NCBI GenBank assembly: GCA_025936955.1
Contig: JAICSL010000142.1
Coordinates: forward strand, 1 to 5,343
Direction of reading: 5' to 3'
Length of the DNA: 5,343 nt
Origin: Nitrososphaeraceae archaeon
GTDB lineage: Archaea; Thermoproteota; Nitrososphaeria; Nitrososphaerales; Nitrososphaeraceae
Shown here one piece after another: positions 1-4,610 of the stretch; positions within the stretch are counted from its first letter, which is position 1; each line of letters begins with the position of its first letter. The notes under the pieces were generated by a model. The model saw nothing but the letters and a program-made list of their open reading frames with translations. It was not told where the DNA came from and searched no databases. Both the position numbers and the translations under genes were made by a program.

Positions 1-985
1 AACCAATCATCACCATGATGTTAGCATAAAAAAGTGGATACATAGCATCGTTTCAATGAAAAAGGAATTGACGGCATCATATCCAGAAAACACATACAAC
101 CAAACCAATCAAAATATCTGATAATATCGAAAAAAAGATAGTTGTTGAGATAGCAACAGTCAAGAATCCAAGAGATTGCTATCATCTACCCTTCTCAATA
201 TGGTCATTACGTGTTCTTGCAGGATACATGTCCCAAGAACTGAACCTTGTGATCCATAAGTCACACAGAGATTAGAAAATTACTCCTAAAACATTGAATA
301 AGATACAGACAATCAAAGGTGACCTTCTTGGGTGATAGCATAGATCTAGAATACCATTTGAAAAAAAGCGAATTGAAGAACTAAGATACAATAAGTTACC
401 TGTTGACTCAGTCCTGCTCTACGAAGGAGATGAGAAGGGGCCGGTAGCAGCAAAAACATGTGGTGGTATCTCATGGTCATCCATCCAGTCAAAGGTATCC
501 AAGGCTCAACAAAAGATAAAAGGCATTCTAAACATGTTTGGTATCTATGATCATACCAACAACTAGGTGTGGACACACACTCACTCTCATATAAACAAAA
601 GATAGAAGGGAAACAATTCCTTGATTTTATAAAAAGAGTGGACCAAAAATATGATGATGCCATCAAACAGATATTTTTGGTATTGGATAACGTATCGATA
701 CACAAATCCAATAACAAGGTAAAAGAAACTCTAGCTATGTCTCACCCAAGGATACAGTTAGTATTTCTTCCTCCAAGTAGATCACCTGAACTCAACCTAA
801 TAGAGGTCAGATGGTTATATTGGATGCATAGACAAGCAGCTATAAACAATTCCACATTCTTAAACGAACAAGATATTGGTAAAGCCGTATATGACTGGAC
901 ATACAACTATAACAAAAAACATGTAGGCAAAGCAAGTACAATCATTTTACATAAAGGTATATCCAATATTTTACACAACTGTTAA
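1..985 (+). pseudogene. IS630-family transposase, decayed, 5' end outside window
   Basis: This is a degenerate DDE transposase of the IS630 (DDE_3) family. Homology runs continuously but changes frame at least five times. The pieces are 2-60 (HTH-like, VSIKKWIHSI), 64-115 (GIDGIISRKH), 117-275 (NPRDCYHLPF, WSLRVLAGYM, ending in TAG), 256-367 (RYRQSKVT, with an internal TGA where HGIRY is expected), 369-566 (the first catalytic region DEKGPVAAKT, ending DHTNN-TAG) and 569-985. The last piece is the longest, 138 codons from a GTG. It holds LVLDN, with the second catalytic Asp, and SPELNLIE, with the catalytic Glu. The 566/569 shift sits next to an ACACACAC run, and removing two bases there restores VWTH-SLSYKQK. 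A one-base loss in the poly-A at 361-367 explains another shift. It cannot be functional. The left terminus lies outside the window and the right terminus was not located, although it should lie just after 985. Confidence 0.9.
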
Positions 986-1138
986 CAGAGCCGCAAAAAT
1001 GGCTAGCTATCTTCTGGCCCGCCCAATACGATTCAAGCAACCTTGCATGCCAACTACTACTACTACTGCTAATATTGTATTGGTTGTACTATATGTGAAA
1101 ATGGCAAGCAATGTCAAACCGATACTCGATTTGTTTAG

Positions 1139-1330
1139 AAGGTCATCATTATTTTGCCAGGTATTAAAGTACAAAACATAAGTATTTTGAGAAGCAGATA
1201 TGCAGTTATTTGCACCCTTGAACATGATGGAGGTTATAGTTCAATAGCCGTAGCGTTAGAACCCAAAGAAAAATCTATTAAAATCTCCTGGCGAATAATC
1301 TACCTCGTGCAAAAGGCACTCTTATCTTGA
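1139..1330 (+). pseudogene. possible gene relic, 63-codon open frame without a start
   Basis: The frame is open from after a TAG at 1136 to a TGA at 1328 and has no ATG. The conceptual product reads like real protein, with segments such as SRYAVICTLEHDGGYSSIAV and ALEPKEKSIKISW. A second frame starting at ATG 1101 (MASNVKPILDLFRRSSLFCQ) runs into it and stops near 1181, so the two could be one small gene broken by a frameshift near 1165-1180. I do not recognise a family. The alternative is a chance open frame. Confidence 0.25.
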
Positions 1331-1405
1331 CTATATGATTGGTATTTATTGCCATTATATGCCACATAATGGATCAAGCCAGAAGCAGGAGGTCAGTAGC
1401 AAGTA

Positions 1406-1435
1406 TTAGAGCCATGCTCTAACCTGCTCTTTTTT
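1406..1435 (+). terminator. hairpin followed by T6
   Basis: A perfect 7-bp stem (TTAGAGC, loop CAT, GCTCTAA; 1406-1422) is followed, after CCTGCTC, by TTTTTT at 1430-1435. Flanking AGCAGG (1384-1389) and CCTGCT (1423-1428) can extend the stem with a bulge on the left, as can GCCA (1378-1381) with TGGC (1435-1438). The shape is terminator-like, but no gene ends just upstream, so it may equally be the terminus or palindrome of a lost element. Confidence 0.4.
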
Positions 1436-1595
1436 GGCCATTACTATACCTTCTTCTTCTTGTGGCATTGAGAGTTATATATGGGAGAGTACCGAGCCCA
1501 TTGCCAATCAATGCCTGTGGCAGATGGTGTGGGTGTCTATACTGATTTGTAGGATAAAGTATATCGAGTCTCTGTCTTACTGCTATTATTATGGT

Positions 1596-1619
1596 TATAT
1601 AGTATTTCGTATATAGTAT
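1596..1619. repeat. 10-bp direct repeat, TATATAGTAT twice
   Basis: TATATAGTAT occurs at 1596-1605 and again at 1610-1619, separated by TTCG, and continues into an alternating TA run. It could serve as a TATA-like element on either strand. No gene follows at the right distance, so simple low-complexity sequence is just as likely. Confidence 0.45.
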
Positions 1620-1644
1620 ATATATGGAAAATTAATTCGAACTC

Positions 1645-1668
1645 TGTGTCTCAAAAGACACACTTTTT
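1645..1668 (+). terminator. hairpin followed by T5
   Basis: A perfect 7-bp stem, TGTGTCT, with a CAAA loop and AGACACA (1645-1662), is followed by C and TTTTT (1664-1668). This is the cleanest terminator-like structure in the gene-poor region. No plus-strand gene ends upstream within several hundred bases, so what it would terminate is unknown. Confidence 0.45.
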
Positions 1669-1736
1669 ATCTATGATAATCTAAAAGATCCTATAATCCT
1701 AAATACTGTGATATATAAATAAACACGTTAAAGATG

Positions 1737-1759
1737 CAACCGGCCTATTAGGTTGTTTT
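1737..1759 (+). terminator. short hairpin followed by T4
   Basis: CAACC (1737-1741) pairs with GGTTG (1751-1755) across a 9-base loop and is followed by TTTT. The stem is short and there is no upstream gene, so this call is weak. Confidence 0.25.
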
Positions 1760-2171
1760 ATCTACTATCTTGCTTTCCAATAGCTATATATCCTTAATCA
1801 TTTATCAATCAATGGATGTATCTATACCCTTTTGTAGTGGTAGAAGAAGTAGATTATTTGATTAACCGACCAGAGACTTGGTAATAACAAGGAACCGGAT
1901 GTATGTACACGCGGCCCTCTCTCCCTCTATCGGCCATTGTATTGCTATTTTTTTATTGTAAGGATATGGTGGTGGTTTAGACATTCCAGCAATGCCATCC
2001 AACTTTTCTTACCCTGGATGCTCATATAGTCATACTAGCCAATCTGTGGCCTCAACAATACCTTCCAGTTGAGTACGTTTGACTGGACGGGACGGCGGCG
2101 ATTGAAGATGATACCTACTATATAAAAGAAAGTATATCGACAAGTGGCATCTATTTGTTGTAGATAGATAA

Positions 2172-2339
2172 GTATATAGACCAGTAGATTATATTATCTT
2201 TGAATATGCAGAAGAGAAACAAATAGATTTGATTGTAATGGGGACGAGAGGGAGAACAGGATTTAAGAAGTTGTTATTATGAAGTACTGCTTCTTCAATA
2301 GTAACATATGCACTTTGTACCGTTATGGTTATAAAGTAA
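2172..2339 (+). pseudogene. universal stress protein (UspA family), C-terminal fragment with internal stop
   Basis: The frame reads RPVDYIIFEYAEEKQIDLIV, then MGTRGRTGFKKLLL, stop (TGA at 2280-2282), STASSIVTYALCTVMVIK, and TAA at 2337-2339. This is the typical end of a Usp domain: the DLIVMGTRG strand-loop, the nucleotide-binding G-x-x-G-x9-G-S loop, and the final strand that usually reads CPVMVVK. The TGA falls exactly where the conserved Gly of the LLLGS motif belongs, so a single GGA-to-TGA change explains it. Only about 55 of the usual 140 residues remain. An upstream TAA at 2169 ends the frame, and bases 2126-2160 may hold a further fragment in another frame (KESISTSGIYL). The nucleotide-binding half is gone, so it is not functional. 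Confidence 0.85.
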
Positions 2340-2364
2340 CAATAATACATATTCTTTTATTCTT

Positions 2365-2730
2365 TTATCTTTTTCTTATTGCTTCTTCTCCGCTTTGCTT
2401 TGTTCCTATTATATGTGCATTAGCAACATCTTTAACAAATATAATACCTTGTGGATCTTTTTCTGACTGAACGCTATTTAATATAGCATCTACAATTTCT
2501 TGGGCTATTGAATCAGAAACTACTGTCTCAATTTTGGTAATTTTGACATGCTCCGGAATAATTGTTTTTCCTGTCAAATACATACGAACCATTCCATGAA
2601 CTGGTTTATGTTCTACTGGACCTGCGCCCATTACGTCATAAAATGCAACTCCACCAACTTTATGTTCGTTGAGAATATCTATAATCTCAGAACTTCTTTT
2701 AGGTTCAATATAAATAATTATTTGTTTCAT
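2365..2730 (-). CDS. P-II family (GlnB/GlnK-like) signalling protein, divergent
   Basis: The product is 121 aa with a P-II fold (bacterial P-II proteins are about 112 aa). Residues 1-8 (MKQIIIYI) form strand 1, 29-34 (AFYDVM) lead into the T-loop (about 35-58), 66-73 (KIETVVSD) form the next strand, and 97-103 (IFVKDVA) form the strand after the B-loop. P-II trimers sense ATP/ADP and 2-oxoglutarate and control ammonium transporters and nitrogen enzymes. By hand alignment to E. coli GlnB the key ligands are replaced: Gln39 by Val39, Lys58 by Ile64, Lys90 by Ile96, Arg101 by Ile107, Arg103 by Gly109. The B-loop TGxxGDGK becomes SEKDPQGI, and the T-loop is about six residues longer. The fold looks conserved but the ligand may differ. 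I chose the ATG at 2730 because an upstream in-frame ATG (2805) would place the TATA box inside the gene. It stands alone, with no amtB or glutamine synthetase gene in the window. Confidence 0.88.
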   Translation of the reverse strand: MKQIIIYIEPKRSSEIIDILNEHKVGGVAFYDVMGAGPVEHKPVHGMVRMYLTGKTIIPEHVKITKIETVVSDSIAQEIVDAILNSVQSEKDPQGIIFVKDVANAHIIGTKQSGEEAIRKR

Positions 2731-2760
2731 ATAATGTAAAGCGACCATAAACAGATAATG

Positions 2761-2770
2761 GTTTATATTG
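2761..2770 (-). promoter_or_regulatory. TATA box of the P-II gene
   Basis: Read on the minus strand this is CAATATAAAC, preceded by an A-rich stretch (AACAAG) that could be a BRE. Its centre lies about 35 bases upstream of the ATG at 2730. An archaeal start site some 25 bases downstream would give a leader of about 10 bases, which fits the absence of a Shine-Dalgarno sequence. Confidence 0.6.
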
Positions 2771-2839
2771 CTTGTTTCGTCGAGATGAAAATAAATTACA
2801 AACACTATGATATCTTAAAAGAACTTCAAAATTAGACAT

Positions 2840-2992
2840 ATGTTATTTGTAACAACTGGTCAGACATTTACTATTAGTGCAAATTCTGAAGGAGGCATTA
2901 TTGCTCTTGGTCTCCCTAATTCTAGATAGAGCAATAATAACAAAGTTTCCTATGATTTAGTGGGCTTGGTGAAGCAGATTGGTGCACTATGA
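2840..2992 (+). pseudogene. short broken reading frame, unknown protein
   Basis: From ATG 2840 the frame reads MLFVTTGQTFTISANSEGG, continues to LGLPNSR, meets TAG at 2927-2929, then runs on as NNNKVSYDLVGLVKQIGAL to TGA at 2990-2992. The composition resembles the end of a real, possibly secreted, protein, and continuity across the TAG suggests a relic. I recognise no family. It is transcribed away from the P-II gene, and I see no clear TATA box. A chance frame is the alternative. Confidence 0.25.
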
Positions 2993-3030
2993 ATATAGAT
3001 AATTCTAATAAAATTCCTTTTTTTGCGAAA

Positions 3031-3235
3031 TCAATTTACCATATAATTAAAGGACATATTTGTATTTGATGCATTAGTTATGGCAGAAGAATTAAAAATA
3101 TTTGTTTGATTTTGTTGTTGTTGCTCTTTCTGTGCAGATACTGAAGATATAAGGTTACCTAATAATGCGCCATTTGTTTTCATAGTAATTATTAAAGCCA
3201 AGATTAGATATAGAAGTTTTAGTAATTATTGTCAT
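3031..3235 (-). pseudogene. small secreted sequon-rich protein, single-base frameshift
   Basis: From ATG 3183 an open frame gives 50 aa, MKTNGALLGNLISSVSAQ then KEQQQQNQTNIF and a Ser/Asn tail ending in TGA at 3031. Upstream in the same frame is a start-less hydrophobic run (LLYLILALIIT). The ATG at 3235 gives MTIITK in another frame. Dropping one base from the run of four A's (plus-strand T's 3217-3220) joins them into a 67-aa protein: MTIITK, hydrophobic core, and a signal cleavage site near SVSA-Q. The mature part holds four N-x-S/T sequons (NQT, NSS, NAS, NMS) in about 25 residues, typical of glycosylated archaeal surface proteins. A TATA box at 3269-3276 lies 37 bases before ATG 3235, as for the P-II gene. 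If the frameshift is real, translation could still begin at TTG 3201 or ATG 3183. The function is unknown. Confidence 0.5.
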
Positions 3236-3268
3236 ATAAAATAAAAAGACGGATCAAATAATAGCGTA

Positions 3269-3276
3269 ATATAAAA
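3269..3276 (-). promoter_or_regulatory. TATA box of the small secreted-protein gene
   Basis: On the minus strand this reads TTTTATAT, a close match to the archaeal TATA consensus, centred about 37 bases before ATG 3235. A second identical 8-mer at 3234-3241 overlaps that ATG. It would instead serve a start at TTG 3201 or ATG 3183. Confidence 0.45.
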
Positions 3277-3529
3277 GTAATCCTGTTAATAGTCATGCAA
3301 ACAAATCGATATCTTTTCAGATAAATCTATTCAGTTAGGAAATGAGATATAAATATAGATAATCAAAATAAATTGAATTTGGATTATATTTTGAGCGAGA
3401 GCAAAACTATGAAAAAACAAAATTAGATTATCATTCTTTAAATTGTTATACTAGTTAGTAAGGGAAATATAGTTTGCCTATTAATTATTTATTTATTGTA
3501 TATAGATTACAAAGAAGAAAGAAATAGGA

Positions 3530-3605
3530 AGGAGAAAAAAAGAAGACCAGATTTGTAAAGGATTGTTATACTATGGTAAAGAGCATATGTTTCTTTTTTT
3601 CTTTT
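3530..3605. repeat. polypurine/polypyrimidine inverted repeat
   Basis: AGAAAAAAAGAA at 3533-3544 is the exact reverse complement of TTCTTTTTTTCT at 3591-3602. Allowing G-U pairs, the stem extends to 16 pairs (3530-3545 with 3590-3605) around a 44-base loop. The tracts are low-complexity, so chance is possible. The pyrimidine arm could also act as an oligo-T terminator for plus-strand transcripts. Confidence 0.4.
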
Positions 3606-3647
3606 ACTTGCCTATATCTTTCTAAATGATACATACTCCTGACGATT

Positions 3648-3718
3648 ATCTACTTTATAGGTAGTGGTGATTCTGCTGCTGTATCTAATATTGTATATAC
3701 AGTAGTATTAAAGTAGAT
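3648..3718. repeat. 10-bp inverted repeat ATCTACTTTA / TAAAGTAGAT
   Basis: The perfect arms lie at 3648-3657 and 3709-3718, 51 bases apart. The right arm overlaps the first arm of the next hairpin, so the two structures are mutually exclusive. Related words (ACTTTATAGGTAGT, ACTTTATAGTAG) recur in this cluster. Confidence 0.45.
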
Positions 3719-3744
3719 CTTCAAAAATTATACAAATTGAAGAT
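3717..3744. repeat. 8-bp hairpin ATCTTCAA / TTGAAGAT
   Basis: Perfect arms at 3717-3724 and 3737-3744 enclose a 12-base A/T-rich loop. The hairpin lies 22 bases before a stronger one at 3767. Confidence 0.45.
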
Positions 3745-3766
3745 ATATTCATAAAAATCAAAAACA

Positions 3767-3791
3767 ATGCTACTATACTTTATAGTAGCAT
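3767..3791. repeat. 11-bp perfect hairpin with 3-base loop
   Basis: ATGCTACTATA (3767-3777), loop CTT, TATAGTAGCAT (3781-3791). This is the strongest stem-loop in the window. No T-run follows, so it is not a standard terminator. It ends 46 bases before the target duplication of the IS6 element. It could be part of a structured RNA, a protein-binding palindrome, or the remnant of an element end. Confidence 0.6.
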
Positions 3792-3837
3792 ACTAGGTCA
3801 GCAGTCTAACAGATAATAGTAATATCATGAAAAGTAT

Positions 3838-3845
3838 GTTAAAAA
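3838..3845. repeat. left target-site duplication of the IS6 element, GTTAAAAA
   Basis: GTTAAAAA directly abuts the left terminal repeat, and the same octamer recurs at 4516-4523 after the right one. Eight bases is the length expected for IS6-family transposition. Confidence 0.93.
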
Positions 3846-3865
3846 GGCTCTGTAAAGTTAAGGAA
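3846..3865. repeat. IS6 left terminal inverted repeat
   Basis: GGCTCTGTAAAGTTAAGGAA is the exact reverse complement of 4496-4515. It starts with the GG-CTGT pattern typical of IS6-family ends. Pairing stops after 20 bases. Confidence 0.95.
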
Positions 3866-3897
3866 AAAGCTATAGATTTCTTCCTTGCTTATAATGT

Positions 3898-4503
3898 ATG
3901 ATACAACAAATTAGAAAAAGAACAAGCATTGAAGACATAGTATATTCTTTACATCTTTATTTTCTCGGTCTTTCATTACGAAATACATCCAAAGCAATAT
4001 CTCGATTTGTCAAAAGGAGTCATACTGCAATCAGAGATTGGATACAAAAGTATAAACCTGAAAGATTATCTTACAACAAGACCAAGACATCGGAATTCAT
4101 AATCGATGAAACTCAACTCAAAGTAGGTTCAGAAATCATATGGTTGTGGATTGCTATCGAATCTGAAACTAAGAATATTCTTGCAACAAGTCTATCAAAG
4201 GAGCGAAATATGTTCGTAGCCGAACATTTTCTATCTGATATTGTAGATAAATATGGCCAGTATCCTGTTTCAACAGATGGTGGTACATGGTACCCACAGG
4301 CATGTAAGTTTTTGAAACTAAACCATCATATCCATTCCTCTTATGAGAAAAGCATTATCGAAAGATCAATGCAATACATTAAAGATAGAACTGAATGCTT
4401 TGATGATTACTTTCCTTGTAGAAAGAAGAAATGTAAACTAGAACATGTTAGACAATGGTTAATTATATTTGTCGATCATTACAACAAAGAAGTAATTCCT
4501 TAA
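3898..4503 (+). CDS. IS6-family transposase (DDE), intact
   Basis: This 201-aa transposase catalyses cutting and joining of the ends of its own element. Residues 8-50 form a helix-turn-helix region (SLRNTSKAISRF, AIRDWIQKY) that should bind the terminal repeats. The catalytic core has D70 (FIIDET), D127 (VSTDGGTWY) and E155 (KSIIERSMQY), followed by KDRTECFDDYFPC. I count 27 residues between the second Asp and the Glu, shorter than the 34 of IS26-type enzymes and like what I recall of archaeal members. It is also shorter than the roughly 234 aa of bacterial relatives. There is no stop or frameshift. ATG 3898 is the first ATG in this frame after a TAA at 3892. A weak TATA (CTATAG, near 3870) sits about 26 bases upstream, suggesting a leaderless or very short-leader transcript. 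TAA 4501-4503 lies in the right terminal repeat. Confidence 0.95.
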   Translation: MIQQIRKRTSIEDIVYSLHLYFLGLSLRNTSKAISRFVKRSHTAIRDWIQKYKPERLSYNKTKTSEFIIDETQLKVGSEIIWLWIAIESETKNILATSLSKERNMFVAEHFLSDIVDKYGQYPVSTDGGTWYPQACKFLKLNHHIHSSYEKSIIERSMQYIKDRTECFDDYFPCRKKKCKLEHVRQWLIIFVDHYNKEVIP

Positions 4504-4515
4504 CTTTACAGAGCC
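4496..4515. repeat. IS6 right terminal inverted repeat
   Basis: TTCCTTAACTTTACAGAGCC matches the left repeat perfectly in inverted orientation. It contains the last codon and stop codon of the transposase gene. Confidence 0.95.
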
Positions 4516-4523
4516 GTTAAAAA
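4516..4523. repeat. right target-site duplication of the IS6 element, GTTAAAAA
   Basis: It is identical to 3838-3845 and directly abuts the right terminal repeat. The TATAAAAC motif at 4531 begins eight bases further on, so the element landed at the upstream edge of a likely promoter. Confidence 0.93.
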
Positions 4524-4530
4524 GTATCGC

Positions 4531-4568
4531 TATAAAACGTATCTGTGAAAAATATTGTAAAATATATC
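4531..4568 (+). promoter_or_regulatory. candidate TATA boxes for the secreted protein gene
   Basis: Two candidates lie here. TATAAAAC (4531-4538) is about 40 bases before ATG 4575. AATATATC (4561-4568) is about 47 bases before ATG 4611. A third A/T motif at 4593-4600 is too close to 4611 to serve it. Which is used decides whether translation starts at 4575 or 4611. No Shine-Dalgarno sequence is visible before either. Confidence 0.4.
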
Positions 4569-4610
4569 CATAACATGAACCTTAAAAAGTTATTTATAAT
4601 AATTCTAGTG

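Larger units (their letters stand above)
986..2171. other. gene-poor stretch with hairpins and relics
   Basis: No convincing gene is present in nearly 1.2 kb. The longest ATG frames are about 60-72 codons on either strand, overlap one another and look like no family I know. Structured DNA is present: hairpins with T-runs at 1406-1435, 1645-1668 and 1737-1759, and an AT-rich direct repeat at 1596-1619. A start-less open frame lies at 1139-1330. Bases 1900-2100 are locally richer in G+C (for example the GGGACGGCGGCG stretch near 2089), which may mark DNA of another origin. I read the stretch as accumulated transposon and gene debris. Confidence 0.6.
3236..3837. other. AT-rich intergenic region with inverted repeats, no gene
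   Basis: I find no coding region. The stretch holds a purine tract and its complementary pyrimidine tract (3530-3605), a 12-bp direct repeat ATTGTTATACTA (3442-3453 and 3562-3573), and a cluster of hairpins at 3648-3791. One short open frame (3660-3716, GSGDSAAVSNIVYTVVLK) reads like a protein tail, but it has no start and is only 18 codons long. The IS6 element is inserted at the right-hand edge. Confidence 0.6.
3846..4515 (+). mobile_element. complete IS6-family insertion sequence, 670 bp
   Basis: The element has perfect 20-bp terminal inverted repeats (GGCTCTGTAAAGTTAAGGAA at 3846-3865, its reverse complement at 4496-4515). A perfect 8-bp target duplication (GTTAAAAA at 3838-3845 and 4516-4523) flanks it, and one intact transposase fills it. 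The last codons of the transposase lie inside the right repeat. The undamaged ends and duplication point to a recent insertion and show that both flanks were contiguous before it. IS6 elements move by copy-in and co-integration, so other copies are likely in the genome. Confidence 0.96.

Noticed and set aside
346..717. 123-codon minus-strand frame
   Set aside because: It is antisense to the catalytic part of the IS630 transposase. The plus-strand reading has clear family motifs and this one has none.
999..1616. Several 60-72 codon frames on both strands
   Set aside because: They overlap one another and show no promoter and no recognisable domain. Only the frames at 1101 and 1139 were kept, as weak relic candidates.
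2731..2805. 25-residue N-terminal extension of the P-II protein from ATG 2805
   Set aside because: The extension lies outside the P-II fold, and the TATA box at 2761-2770 falls inside it. ATG 2730 begins exactly at strand 1.
2992..3573. 12-bp direct repeats AATATAGATAAT (2992, 3352) and ATTGTTATACTA (3442, 3562) at spacings of 360 and 120
   Set aside because: Only two copies of each exist in very AT-rich DNA, so chance is likely and the round spacings mean little.
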